Below are positions 1 through 12,299 of a DNA stretch of 64,000 nucleotides, in pieces. The notes beneath the pieces were generated by a model, which saw only the letters and a program-made list of their open reading frames with translations, searched no databases and was not told where the DNA came from. This DNA comes from Ceratotherium simum simum. Its lineage: Eukaryota; Chordata; Mammalia; Perissodactyla; Rhinocerotidae. Within the stretch, counting starts at the first letter, position 1. Each line of letters begins with the position of its first letter. Location: contig NW_004454166.1 of NCBI RefSeq assembly GCF_000283155.1, forward strand, positions 7,986,657 through 8,050,656, given 5' to 3'. The translations under genes and the position numbers were made by a program.

Positions 1-3000
1 GTGCTTCTATCAGTTCTTCTCATAGTGTTGTAATGATTTATAGATTCTGGTGGTTCTGCTTTTCTGATTGAACCCTAACTTATATAGGATCCAAGTTTTT
101 ATAACATCAGAGCCTACGCTCCTTCTAAAAATTCTTTTCTCCATTTTATTGGTGTTTTACCATATTAATAAAAGGCTAGACTTGGATATACTAAAGACCT
201 TAAAATTCTACCTTTCACAATGACCTTCTCACTAAGATAGAGAGCCAAGATGCCTCTTAATCCTCTGCCTCACTCAACTGTGTCATCATCAACCACTAGT
301 AAATAACTCTAGACAAGTAAAGTGCTAGCTGTTTCAGAGCTTGATGAATAGCTTTATGGGTCCCTTCTCACAGCTGTCATTGTTCTGACAGCTTGATTGA
401 ATACAACTCTTGCACCATACCAAGGGGAGCTGCCCACAAAGGGCACCACATGTTTCTAAATGCTTCTGGTTGCATGCTTCCAGGACAACCCTGCAGTAAA
501 AAACCAGCAACCTGTTACTCTAAGGAGAAAATAAATTATGATCTCCTAGAACCAAATGCAAATAGTCTACATTCTGAAGGAGATTTAGAAGAAGAATTGG
601 TCAGGGTACCTGTCCTACAGGTATTTCACAACCCTGGTGGAAAGATAAAGTTATTAATATACAGAGATAAAAGATTCACAGGTCAAAACTCATCTCTTCA
701 AATGGCGTGCACATATATTCCTACAAAATTAGATAATGTTCATCTTCTAAAATCTAATCACATTCAATGGTTGTTGAGCAATGTTTTAATTCATTCCAGT
801 TAAGCAATTAAAAATTTACGACGAGGAGTACAGCATTAAATGACAGCTTCCTTTCAATTCAAAAGGTTATCTGTCAATCTTGCCTTGTTTTTCTCTGCAT
901 CTGTATTAGGTCTTCATAGCTTAGTCTACTGGTGTCCCCACTTGGAAACTGCAAACTCTTTTCTGTTGCAATATCTGTGCTAATCCTGACATATGCAAGA
1001 TGTAGATCAGTATCCTCAATCTCTCAACATCCCCTTCCAGGTCTATGGCTTAGATCTAACACCCAAGGAGTCAGAATCCAATGTGCTAGCCAACAGTACT
1101 GGCTTACCACATTGTTCTTTTTTGAGGTATTTTCACTAACAATGAAATTCAGGATGAATGTCCTCACAGGTAACCCCTGAGATCCTATTTGCCCTCTAAA
1201 TCAAAGCTGTCTCCTTTTCCTTTTGTTGCTTTAATTGTATGCAAAGGGTTCCATGTGTCTGCTAATGTCAGGAGGAGGCATTGCTGCCTGTCAGTATCAA
1301 CTCTGAGCGCCTTGTTCCTTTGTTGCTGGATGTAGAAGACACTAACATCTAACTATGGGCTTTATCTCTCGAACTTTTTTCATTATTGAGGCCTTAGTAT
1401 CAATGCTGTTAAACACTAGGCTCTCATTTTCCAGTTACTTTTTTTTCCCCTAAATGTTCTCTCTCAGGTATTTTAATCCTCCTCACCTTAGGTTTCAATT
1501 ATGAATCCATGCAAGCTGTGACATATTCAGAATCATGTACTCTTGTTTTCCCCCATCCGAAACTGGCCCAATGCCTCAGACCAAATTTCTATGCCTTCAT
1601 TCTCTCTTACCTTAGGATGAGTTGTCTCCCAGAAGGCTTTTCAGCTTCTAATAAAAATTCCTAGAATTTCTGTCATTTCGATAAAAGCTAGGTTACCTGG
1701 TCAGCAATATGGAACTACGTGGAGCAGAATAGAATCAGGTAGGGCTTCACAGAAGAGGTGGTAATGGAGAAGGATCATGAAGAATGAATTTGATTTTGTA
1801 CCCACAGAAAAAAATCTGTGATTTAATAGTTGAAAGAAAATATTAAGAATGTGTACACTCCTTCAAGTGTGTCTCAGAATCACTTCCTAGAAGAACAAAA
1901 AAGTATATTTTTAACCTGGCTAGCTAGACAAAATTCAATAAAATTTCTTGCATCATTTCATCCATTTTGCTCTTGCATCATTTAATTCACTTTGTTTGAG
2001 GTCTGTCCTAGTTTTACAGTAAATAAGTTTTGCAAGGAAAAATAAAAACAAAATAAAAACTCTCAATTGTCTGATTTCTGCTAAATCTTAGGTTTTATCA
2101 GCAGTATAGATTTCCTGTAACATTCTCCACATATGCTGTTTCACTGCATCTTGAGTTCATTTACTAGAGCAGCAAGTAGAGTACAGATCAGCCTTGTAGC
2201 TCCAGGAATGGATGGACAAGTGAAAATAATCTGTCATTGTGTCTTTTTGTGAATGAAACATTGATATAAAACAGGCAAACCCTGAAAAGAAATGTGAAAA
2301 TTGGGTCAGATTACAAGATGCATTGCAAAAGATACATCCCATGCCTTTTCTGGAAAAAAAATCAAGAAATGGAAAGAAGAGGAATTTCATTTTTCCAGCT
2401 GAGGGCAGACAGTTGTAATTAGTCATCTCTCCAGAATCATCACCTTCTTACTTGATGTCATCTGATATTCTAAGTGTTTTGCTTTGTTTTTTCCTAAGGG
2501 AAGTCTTAAAAACATGTTAGTGAAACAAAACAGATAGATAATGAGATATATGTCACTTCTGTGGTTAAAAAAACAAAAACAAAACTCTAATGAAATTCCC
2601 TCATTTATATAGGATCAGTTTTCTGCCATCTCAGAATGGCATATCCAGCCCTTTCCAAGCTGGGCCCTGTCCTCCTTTATAGTCTTTTCTCTGCTTTTAG
2701 TTCCTCAATGCACCTTTTATATTTCCATGATTTGCACTCTCTATTTCTTATCTCCATAATGCCTTTCCCCACTTTCCTCCTAAAAAATTCTGGATTATCC
2801 TTCAGATCTGTGTTACTTCCTCTGCACAGTCTTCCGGATGTCTCTCCCCAATATGTAAAGTAACACCCGTTCTGTCTGTGCTGGCACTGCAAATTGATCA
2901 CACCCCTATTGCAGAATTTATTAAACTGCCCTCTGGATATCTCTTAATCACTAGCGTTTAAGCTGTTTCAAAGCAGAAACAATGTCCTCAGTTCAATTAA

Positions 3001-3735
3001 TTCTAAACATTTCTAACCCCATTTCAACATGTGGAATATCCCCAAATCCTCCAGCTTATTGGAATCAACTTGTCCTCATGACTTTAGATAAAATTGGTTC
3101 AAACTCTACCTTACATGAAAAGGGAAAGTGAGCATCCCCTTTGAAGGATTTTTGGGGCGAGAGAGGAGCTTTTCTCTCTTCTTAGCACCTCTTGTTCCGA
3201 TTTTCTCTTTTGCCTAAGTTCTCCATCTCTTTTCTTCCTTCCTCCTCCCATGCGTGCTGCCCAGTTGCAGCACTAAACTCTACTAGACATGGCTCCTTCA
3301 ACTTTACTCCCCAAAATATACTGTGTCAAGTCTATGTGTAGTCACTCCACTGAACAGTTGGAGAAAGTAATAGTATATGGCCTTATCACAATGTTAATAC
3401 ATGAATAGTTTATGAAATGAATTCTTCAGAGTTCCTGGACCATTCCTACTACCTCCACGGAAATTCCACCAGTCATTCCTTCCAGTTAGGTCCAGTCTCC
3501 TGCCTTAATGTTAGGTGTCCTCTCTTCCTTGATTTCATTATTTTTCCTCCCTAGTTTAAGCACCCTCCACTCCCCAAAATTTTTGCTCATATAGCTCTTT
3601 GGCTCCCACCGGGCTATATCATTGGAACTATCATGCTACTGTCACAATTGCCATCAAGGTATTTTACTAAACAAAGTCTCTATCTAGTTATTCTACAACC
3701 AGCTTCTATATAACTGTCTTACTCCAACCATATGT
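1..3735. other. Unassigned non-coding DNA
   Basis: I see no gene and no repeat I can name with confidence. The longest open frame (393-803, 136 codons) has no recognisable domain, no splice context and ordinary AT-rich composition, so I treat it as chance. The pyrimidine-rich text around 2640-3560 could contain worn L2 sequence, but the match is too weak to call. Confidence 0.6.
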
Positions 3736-3960
3736 GTGATGAGTATTTGATTACCAGAACCTATGCTAGGCTCAGGAATGCAGTAGTGAATAAAAGATGG
3801 TACTTCTCACAATGATTTGATAACCTAAGAGAGTCCTGTTCATTTTTGATAACTGTGGTCACTGGCACATAGTAGGAGCATAATAAAAAGCAATATAGGA
3901 AATAAGAAGGGAAATGGAGCCCTCTTTTCAGGTGGTTAAAATTAATATGGATTTTATCTA
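3736..3960 (-). repeat. Possible L2 LINE 3' fragment (antisense)
   Basis: The text 'cctatgctaggctcaggaatgcagtagtgaa' (read in parts) resembles the reverse complement of the L2 3' end, where a 'ggcactgtgctaggcactgggga' type motif precedes 'cagcagtgaac'. A 'ggcacatagtagg' motif at about 3865 is also typical of L2. The copy is heavily diverged; a MIR fragment or chance are alternatives. Confidence 0.35.
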
Positions 3961-6525
3961 GGATCATGTGATATATGACTAAAGGCAGAATAGTGTATGG
4001 TTAATGAACTTTACAAGTCCCTTCCTAACCTCTAATTCACTGATTCTTTTATTCACTAATCCTCCTAGACAAAAAGTCAACCTCATGAATATACAGTAGC
4101 TTTGGAATTAGAGATAATTTCAGTAGTGATTACACATTGACACAATGAAAGTATGGAAAAGACAATATCCTTGAGAAGCATTTTAAACATCTTATTAAAT
4201 AATTAACTGAAATCATTTTAAAAGTTACTTTTGCTTAAGGGATTAAGAAGCATAGATAAAACTGCCCTATAAAAAGGGTGTGAAAGACGGCCATATAAAG
4301 CTTAAGTTGATACTTACATTATTTAATAATAGTCTAAATCATCCCTTGAAAGGCTTTATATTTTTGAAAAGAGACTTTACTGAAGATGAATTACATATTA
4401 AATGAACTAAATTGATTTAAGAAATTTAATGATTTCTAGTGTGGTTATACTTTTGAGAAAAGACATGTAGCTTTCCATTCCATGGATTTCATTAAGAGCT
4501 TTCATTATCACTGCCATCATACTAATTGGCTTTTTAGTATCTGGCACCCTTTATAATAATTTGGGATTCTTATTTGAAAACTGCAGGTATGCCTTTGTCC
4601 TTGCTGAATTGTTCATCCAATGGATACGGCATCGAACTTTTCTGACTTTCCTTTATCTGAAATGTTATCACAGGACACAGGGGTCTATTTACCAAAGAGT
4701 TAATGAAGCTTAAATCTCAGGTCTCCTCAAATAAAGGGGTCCTTAGAGGAGCCCTAGCATTGGGTTCACACCGTCACATATTTTTTGTAAAGTTTGCAAA
4801 GCAGGATATTCTAATCTGCTTATGCCCACAGATAAGAATTCCAATCTGAGTGCCATTTCTTTCCATTCTAACCTCCTTATCTATGGAATAACCAGAAAAT
4901 TTTTAGAGTTTGGTTTAAAAGGAAGTTGAATCAGAGATATGTTTAGTTTTGGGTTTGTTGGTATATATATGTAATTCAGAGCCTCTTCTGATTATAGTTA
5001 AGGTATTACTAGCTGTCTGGCGTAGGAATGGATTCCAGAAATATTCCTACTGTCCACTGTGCCACGTTACTCAAGTTGTATCATGAAGATCCAGGATCAG
5101 AATGATATTGCAATATGAATATAACCTAGATACCGAGCACCAAAAGTACATGAAAGTTGTTGAGGAAAGATGGATTTAAATGTGTGGAGCATCTGTGCAG
5201 CTGGGAGGTAAATTGTTGTTTTTGTGTGTGTTAGGCAATTCTTCACGGGTGATGTGTAATCTGCTTTAGGCAAGCTGAGTGTGTATGATGCCCTCGTTTC
5301 TATGTTTGGTGCAAGCACACACCCAATGAGCAACAGAGGTAGCACCCAATCGATTGGCCTCTTTATTCCAGATTACAGCAACTGGTCAGTAAATATTTGT
5401 TAAGGAATTACCTTTTGATTTGAATGAGCCCCTCTCAGAGTCTCAAAATTAGGTAATCTCAGAAGAGACAGTCAAGGACCTCCTAGTATAGTGAAGAAAT
5501 TCCAAGTTTTGACCATCAGTTTTGTCATCTGTCTTCGAGTGAGAAGTTGAGAGACAGGAAAATACACTTGAATTGTAATAAGGAATTTCAGAAGAAAATG
5601 CCCTGAATTACAGACTTAGTAACATGTTAAAGATGACAATATTTTGGGGGCACAGGGGCCTTCTGGCAGCTCTCAAACCACATATTGCCTAATGGAGGCA
5701 AATGCCTCCTCCATACTTAAGATTATCTCTAGAAAAGATATGATTTTCCTGAACCTTCTACTGAGTCAAAAGGGTGGGTTCTACGAATAGTGGATCATTC
5801 AAATGAGATAAATATGTATATAGTAAATCTATTTTGCTTATTGCAGTGCTTTATGTCTTGACTGTTGGCAGTGCAGTATTTTGCTTGGTGCATGCCCTTC
5901 TAGGAAAAGAAAAAATAGAGCTCAACCATTAGGCTATAAATTCAAAATTAATAGAAAAATGAATTATTCATCCATATTTATAGCCTGTGTATAAGTGTCT
6001 GGCCTTTGCCTTCATAGCTGTTTTTCTTATATGAATTAATAATGTATAAGAGCCTAGTTGCTTTCAAATGCCGGAACCCTTTTGCATGGGGTTTTTTGAT
6101 CCTAAATTTTTTTTAAAAAGTATTAATAAGGCTGGTGTATCATACATTATTTCTGATACCCTTAGGCTGTAAGATGGCAAAACTTTCATCTTTAAGACTA
6201 TTAGGCTGCAACATTATTAACTTCTGTAAGATCTCAAGACAGCAATTAGCTTCAGTGCAATATCTTCCTCCTGACTAGTAGTGGTCACTGAACATGATTT
6301 ATAGGGATATATATTTATAGCGATATAAACGCTCTGAAAGTTACTGCTAAAAATGAAAATAAACAATTTTAGAATTGTTTTAATACTTTATAATTGAGAT
6401 CTTTGTACAATGAAACAGCTCATGATTCATTAATGCCTCATCCTCGGGAATTCAAATCATAGTTATTTAAAAAAAATAGCTGCAAAATTCTTCATCTGGT
6501 TAATTGTTTCTGCCTCCTTATCTAC
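3961..6525. other. Unassigned non-coding DNA
   Basis: No gene or nameable repeat seen. A short perfect hairpin (ggaggca-aa-tgcctcc, 5694-5709) is present. It has no T-run or other context that would suggest a function. Confidence 0.55.
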
Positions 6526-6720
6526 CTAATGGTCAAGATGTAATAGAAAAAATTTGTGCTTTGGATCCAGCTAGACTGCTTTTGGCTCTCTCACTAATTA
6601 CATGTATCATTATGGTCAAGTAATGTCATCTCTAATACAGTTTTTATCAACTGAAAAATGTGGGTTATAATGGATAACTCGGAAAGAATTTATGCAGATT
6701 ACATATAATATAGCAATTAA
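6526..6720 (+). repeat. Probable MIR SINE fragment
   Basis: The order of motifs follows MIR: a 'gtgctttggatccagctagactgc' region (initial 'ctctggagtcagactgc' equivalent), then 'catctctaatacagtttttatcaactgaaaaatgtgg' (equivalent of the 'cagtttcctcatctgtaaaatgggg' core), then 'gataac'. It is strongly diverged, as expected for a pan-mammalian element. Confidence 0.45.
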
Positions 6721-8225
6721 ATGTGCTTATTATTAAAGCCTCAGCTCAGTTCCCTCTTTTTTCGAGAGCCTATTCTGCCCTTTCCATTTCTACCTCTGCC
6801 AAATAGGGGTGTGTTACCTCCTCTCAGACCCCTCTTAAAAGTGTTCTTACTTTGTGACATCGGTTTATATTGGAGGAACTTCATAAAAATAACCTATTAT
6901 ATTATCACAACATGTGCTGATCACTTGTTATTGAGAACACTTTTCATCGGATTACCCATATGCCCTCTGTGAGGAACCATAAGAGAAATTCATTTCCGGT
7001 TTCTTTTCCAGAAACAGATTCATCCTAAACATCCAGATGGATTTTCATATTATGGGCACTACGAGTTATAGCATTAATAGTGGCTCATTAGTTTAGAGCC
7101 AAATTAATGTCTATCTTTAGGAAATGTGTTTGAATTTATGGTATAGACCCTGGGCACTCACTTCATCTTCAAATCTATTTTATTTCCAAGCCTTAAGTCT
7201 TATCTGTTGCTTACATATTTTTACCTTGCTTTATTTGGTACTCAAACTTGGCCATTCTAAATCCTTTTTATAAGAAAATAGGATATAAAAAAATAGATTA
7301 ATAAATATGACCTTGCCTAGTTCAGAGTTGCTGTCAAGATTAAGAAACGTTGCATCTGGTGGCCCTGTGTTTTGTTACTTGTCAAAAGTTAAACAAATGC
7401 TCAGTAATACATACTCGAATAGTCTGTGTTTTGATATACATCTTTAACTTTCTCATTCTTTAACTTTTCACATGTGCTTTTGGCCAGTTGCTTCCCTAAG
7501 TTTTGTCTGATGTAGAATCAGTGACTTTTTATCTCCTCTTAGAAATTAGCACACTTGCATATTTTTCAATAAATAAAATGGAACAACTCAAACTTTAGAC
7601 AAGGTGACTAAATTATAGGCAACAAATTGATAGCCAACCAGACTTACTCAAAGTCTGCTGTGCTAAAAAGACAAAAACAAAAAGCAAACTTTAAATATCC
7701 CTATGTAGAGAATGTACTCTCCAGGCTGCCAGAATCTCTATCATTTTTAGGTCTTGTATCTGGCTTAATTCTCACATTTATGTTGCCTGCTGGCCCCTAT
7801 GGGCTTTTTACATATACAGTCTATAATCTTATCACTAAACACAGAATAAAGCTAAATATGAAAAAAATCACTTTAAGGGAGGTCGTATTTTTTGATCTTC
7901 ACTTATGAGCAAACCTGTTTCCCTTCTGGCCTTCTCTCCACCATTATGGTCTCCATGAAGAGAGCAGGGTGCATGCCATCTTGGGACAGAAGTTGTGACG
8001 TGTAATGTAGAGAAGTAGAAAGACTGCTGTGTTGATGTGGGTAAGGGGAGCAAAAAGGAGTCGATCAAGGAGAGTGATAGAGTCACATTGGGTGTCCTTT
8101 CAGGGTACAGCATGGAAATTGCCAGGGTTGGAGAGCAACAGTCTCTAAGAGAAGCCTTATGTGTAAAATGAGGTTGAAGCACATGAATAATGGAGGGAGG
8201 TGGCTAGAGAGATAAACTGGAGACA
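6721..8225. other. Unassigned non-coding DNA
   Basis: No supported gene. The open frames at 6721-6972, 7627-7908 and 7868-8182 (minus) have no recognisable domain and are taken as chance. No repeat named. Confidence 0.55.
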
Positions 8226-8275
8226 TCTTTCAAAGAATTCATCAATGAAGCCATCTGGCCCCAGAATTTTCTCTC

Positions 8276-8320
8276 TGTGTGTGTTTCTGTGTGTGTGTAT
8301 GTGTGTATGTGTGTGTGCTT
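8276..8320. repeat. (TG)n microsatellite, imperfect
   Basis: Interrupted TG dinucleotides (ctgtgtgtgtttctgtgtgt and on) lie inside the antisense L1 where the consensus has no such run. It is a secondary expansion in the dead L1. Confidence 0.85.
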
Positions 8321-8730
8321 TCCTTAGTAACAAATCGCATTATTTTAAAAGATATAGAACCATTCAGTTTTTTTATTCCATCTTGTATCAGTTATGGTAA
8401 GTCATGCTTTACAAAATATTTATCCACTTTATCTTAATTGTTAAATTTGTTAGCACAAAGTTGTTCATACTACCTTTTTAATCTTTTAATGTCTGTTTGA
8501 TCTCTACTAATACCCACTTTTTAATTGCTCATATTGGTAATTTATGCACTTTCTCATTTTTCTTGATCAATCTAAGGAGAGGTTTATGGATTTTGTTGAT
8601 CTTTTCAAAGAGCCAAATTCTAGCTTTGTTAATTTTCTCTGTTGTTTTATATTTCACAATTATCTTTGTTTTTCTACTTTGGGTTTACTTAGCTCTTCTT
8701 TTTATAGCTTCTTAAAATAGAACTTTAGGT

Positions 8731-8954
8731 CATGGCTGAGTGAACTTGCTGATAAAGAGCCAAATAGTAAATAGTTTAAGCTTTGCAGATTGAGGATATT
8801 CTACAGACAGGTATATTGAAGATATTCTATATTTATATATATGACTATTTAAAATATATCCATTTAAAAATCTAAAGACCATTCTTATTTGATGGGTTAT
8901 TAAAAAAAGTCCCTACCAGGATTTGGCCCATAGGCCATAGATTGCTGACCCCTG
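8731..8954 (-). mobile_element. MER20-type hAT-Charlie DNA transposon
   Basis: The right end reads 'ggcccataggccatagattgctgacccctg', in two halves, the reverse complement of the MER20 5' end that begins CAGGGGTCGGCAAAC. It is flanked by an 8-bp duplication, ctttaggt (8723-8730) and ctttagat (8955-8962) with one mismatch, as expected for hAT insertion. It is non-autonomous with no transposase, and was inserted into the antisense L1. Confidence 0.8.
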
Positions 8955-9811
8955 CTTTAGATCACTAATTTTATGTCTTTCTTCCGTTCTAATTTAAGCA
9001 TTTAAAGATAAAAATTTTCTTCCAAGCACTGCTTTAGCTGAACCTCATAGATGCTAATATATTATATTTTCATTATCATTCATTTTTAAATTTTTACATT
9101 ACCTTTTTGATTTCTCCTTTCGCCATGGTTTTTCTGGAAGTTTTTAAATTTCCAAATATTGGGCGGGGGGTTCTAGATATATCATTGTTACCAATTTTCA
9201 TTTAAGTCCATAGTGATCACAGATATACCCTCTCAGATTTCAATCTTTTGTAATTTATTGAGATTGTTTTTATGGCTTAGTATATGTCCTATCTTGTTGA
9301 ATGTGTGTTGTGCACTTCCAAAGAATGTGCATTTGGCAGTTGTTAAACGTAGTTTTCTATAAATGTCAATTTGGTCAAGATGGTGAAAGATGTTCTAGGT
9401 TTTTACTGATATTTTGTCCTGTTGTCCTATCAATTACTAAAAGAGTGATATTAATATCCTAAAATATGCTTGTGTGCTTATCTATTTTTCTCTTTATATC
9501 TGTCAATTTTTACTTTACATGTTTTGAACCTCTGTTTTGGGGGCCACAAAATTTATTTTTTTATGTTTTTCTGTTAAATTAACTCATTTATCATTTTGAA
9601 ATAGCTCTCTTTATCTCTGATAGATTTTGTCTTCATCATCTGATATTATCCTTATTATTTTCTTGATATTTCTTTTTGCATCCTCTTAATTTCAACCTCT
9701 GGGTATTTTTGTATTTAAGTGCATCACTTCTAAATAGCGCATATTTAGGTCTTCCTGATTTTTTTTCCTTTTCACTCATATCTGCATGTTAATTATAGTA
9801 ATTCATTTACA

Positions 9812-9857
9812 TTTATGTAATTATAGATATGGATTACTTTATGTAATTATAGATATG
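9812..9857. repeat. 20-bp tandem duplication
   Basis: The 20-mer tttatgtaattatagatatg occurs at 9812-9831 and again, identical, at 9838-9857. A 6-bp spacer (gattac) separates the copies, giving a 26-bp period. It sits at the end of the old L1 fragment. Confidence 0.9.
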
Positions 9858-9954
9858 ATTGTATTTATATTTCCCATTTTACTAGGTATATAATTGCCAA
9901 AAATACTTGCTATTTATATATTCCATATTTTAAAAATAAGCGAAATGAAACTGT

Positions 9955-10065
9955 CTCAATCAGAAAATGGAATTTAGGCCTAGTTCTACCAATGAATACG
10001 TGAACATGAATACATTCATTTCCCTTTGTAGGCCTCTGTTTTTCCATCCACAAATTGGGAGGTTC
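9955..10065 (+). repeat. Probable MIR fragment
   Basis: The stretch 'gcctctgtttttccatccac' followed by 'aaattgggag' resembles the MIR core 'gcctcagtttcctcatctgtaaaatggg'. The preceding 'cctagttctaccaatgaa' fits the equivalent of 'ctctgccactta'. It is short and directly followed by MER5A. Confidence 0.45.
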
Positions 10066-10069
10066 AGCA

Positions 10070-10246
10070 GGTCAGTACTGGCTACACAGTCATCTGGGGT
10101 GCTTTTAAAATATCTGATACTTGAGTATAACTCCAGACCAACTGAATTTGAATCTCCATGTGTATGGCCTGCCTTCTTTTGCTTCTTCTTTTTTTTTTTA
10201 ATGTTTCTAGGAGAGCTTAATATGCAGCAGATTTTGTGAACCACTA
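10070..10246 (+). mobile_element. MER5A-type hAT-Charlie transposon
   Basis: The order 'ggctacacagtcatctgggg', 'gcttttaaaatatctgat', 'ctccagaccaactgaatttgaatctcc' (in parts), 'gagagcttaatatgcagcag' and 'gtgaaccact' matches a short non-autonomous MER5A with both ends. A T-run at 10188-10199 expands its middle. No transposase is expected in this family. Confidence 0.75.
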
Positions 10247-10886
10247 CTCTTAAGGGTCTTTTCCATTCTAGCGTTCTGAGTTTCTAATCGCATTCTTAAA
10301 ATTTTGATATTTTAAACGTTAGATATTGTTCCCATTTCCTGAGAATATTGAACTTCAAGCTATTTATATTTTAGCTCATCTTAGTATATTATTATATTAG
10401 TTCTAATTGTATATATTTCAGTATCCTGGGAGAAACATATTAGACAATAGGCTTCTCATTACTCTCCAGATAACTGATTTTCTTTTCAGAGCTGCTAAGT
10501 CAAATGAACTCATCATATGATACCATATATTATTTTATGAATTCTTATCATGTATTATGTTAAAAATACTCACAATAAAACCGTTACATTTACCTTTACT
10601 ATTAATTTTCAGTGGTTTAATATGGAATCCCATATTTTCTATAACAAATAAGAAATGCCAGTATAAGGAATCAAAGTTATCCTGAAATATGTTCAGTAAA
10701 AATAGATCATTTAGCTACATGGAGCAAATTAAACCTGTTTGATTCTTTTTTAGCCATTTGGCCTGGATATTAAGATCAAAATGACAAATACTTCATCCCT
10801 GGACAATAATTCTCATCTACCAATCTGTTAGCAGACATTAATAATTGATTATGGCTCACTCTCCTATTGAGTCTGAACACATCTTC
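10247..10886. other. Unassigned AT-rich DNA
   Basis: No gene or named repeat seen. Confidence 0.55.
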
Positions 10887-11115
10887 AAAATCTTTGTGGG
10901 CCGGCCCCGTGGCTTAGCGGTTAAGTGTGCACGCTCTGCTGCTGGCGGCCTGGGCTCGGATCAAAGCCACGCACCGATGCACCGCTTCTCCTGCCATGCT
11001 GAGGCCACGTCCCACATACAGTAACTAGATGGATGTGCAACTATGACATACAACTATCTACAGGGGCTTTGGGGGAAAAATAAATAAATAAATAAAATTA
11101 AAAAAAAAAATCTTT
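10887..11115 (+). mobile_element. ERE SINE, short-tail variant
   Basis: This is a complete perissodactyl SINE. The head has GGGCCGGCCCC then tggcttagcgg (10910-10920), matching the pol III A-box pattern, and a degenerate B-box. The body differs from the commoner ERE form: it carries 'cccacatacagtaactagat', 'gatgtgcaactatgacatac' and 'ggggctttgggggaaaaa', then ends in a TAAA/poly(A) tail without the 'gaggattggcatgga' module. Perfect 9-bp direct repeats aaaatcttt at 10887-10895 and 11107-11115 flank it, evidence of L1-mediated insertion. No function is implied. Confidence 0.93.
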
Positions 11116-12005
11116 ATCAGTACAGTGTTCCAGGAAGCAATTACCAATCTCTCAGACTTGAAACTGTAGATAAAAACGTTTTATCATGTATGCTGTAAAA
11201 CATGGCATTCCAGAGTAGCTAAAGAAAACTAATGGCTTCGTAATGTGCTCCATAACACATTTATTAATGTGTTAGATTTGGAAGATAAGCCTGGTTATAT
11301 GCTCCCCCAATTTTATATATATGATTATATTATATATATTATTTATTATTTATATATATCATTCCAATAATTTAGTATTAGCATTATTGTGAATGTAATT
11401 AAGCATTTGTCATTTATATTTCATCTTTTGAAAATCCATGGCCCATAGAAATTAAATCATTTGCTCAGAGTCACTCAATTATTGAGCACCAAAGGTGGCA
11501 TTACAGCTTTGATCAAGGATTGTCTGATTTGAAAGCCTAACTAGTCCTTCTTAACTTCACTGACTCCTATGGAGAAAAGTAATGATTGTTAATCTAAAGT
11601 CTGAAGATAGGTTGAAACTCAGCCCTAGTGAAGGAACCCACAATACACTGTCTTAGATCATCTCTTCCCTCAGAATTTATTTTTAAATATTTGAGATCTA
11701 GCTCATTTGCTTAATCTCACATGGAAATCTTTCATCCTTTTGATTGTTGTAGCTAACTCTCAAAACATTTTAAAGATTTATTATATCGTCATCTCTGACC
11801 TCAATCTTTTGATTCATACTTGAATAATATTTTCTAACTCCAAAATAACATCTTTTTTATAAGTACATTTACAATGCAGTGTTTAGGGGAGGGAGGAAGA
11901 AAAGACCATGAAGTAAGCCAGGCACTATGCTTTTTGCAGAAAGAAAATTGTATTATATGTATGTAATTTTACAGCTGAGTAAAATTAAGTTATTAATTAT
12001 GATGA
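11116..12005. other. Unassigned AT-rich DNA
   Basis: No gene found. An AT-dinucleotide-rich block of TATATATAT and TTTATTATTTA words lies at about 11314-11361. The rest is unassigned. Confidence 0.55.
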
Positions 12006-12245
12006 CAATGATAATAGGTAACACTCATAGAAAGCTTACTATATTTGAGGTACTCCTCTAAACATATCACATTCATTAATTCATTTAAAAATTTCAACAA
12101 CAGTGTGAAATAGGTAATATTATTATTATCCCTATTTTACTGTTGATGAAACTGAGCCTTAGAGATATTAAATAACTTAAGTAATTCGTTCATGGAGACA
12201 CAAGGATTTGAAATGAGGTAGTCTAAATCACCACTCTGTGGTTAC
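12006..12245 (+). repeat. MIR SINE
   Basis: Clear MIR core text: 'gaaagcttactatatttgag', 'cattcattaattcatttaaa', 'aataggtaatattattatta', 'tccctattttactgttgatg', 'aaactgagccttagagatat', 'taaataacttaagtaa'. It reaches nearly from the central core to the 3' part that matches 'gcagtctgactcc'. Divergence is typical of an old mammal-wide SINE. Confidence 0.8.
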
Positions 12246-12254
12246 CTGATTACT

Positions 12255-12299
12255 AAAAAGAAGAAGAGGAGGAGGAGAAAGAGGAAGAAGAGGAGGAAA
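12255..12299. repeat. Purine-rich (GAA/GGA)n simple repeat
   Basis: A run of aagaagaggaggaggagaaa type trinucleotides, all A or G on the plus strand, follows the MIR directly. Confidence 0.9.

Larger units (their letters stand above)
8226..9795 (-). mobile_element. Old LINE-1 fragment (ORF2, antisense)
   Basis: Read on the minus strand this is part of L1 ORF2, from the endonuclease-reverse transcriptase linker into the RT domain. Landmarks on the plus strand are 'catcaatgaagccatctgg' near 8240, 'ttgttgatcttttcaaagag' near 8595, 'aagcactgctttagctg' near 9026 and 'tccatagtgatcacaga' near 9209. Both ORF2 ends and the 3' UTR are absent, so it is truncated on both sides. The frame is broken many times and is long dead. 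A MER20-type element (8731-8954) splits it. Confidence 0.85.

Noticed and set aside
393..803. 136-codon open frame near the start of the window
   Set aside because: No domain, no promoter or splice context, ordinary composition. A frame of this length is expected by chance in 64 kb.
5694..5709. Hairpin ggaggca-aa-tgcctcc as a terminator or small RNA
   Set aside because: The arms are only 7 bp and there is no supporting context; it is expected by chance.
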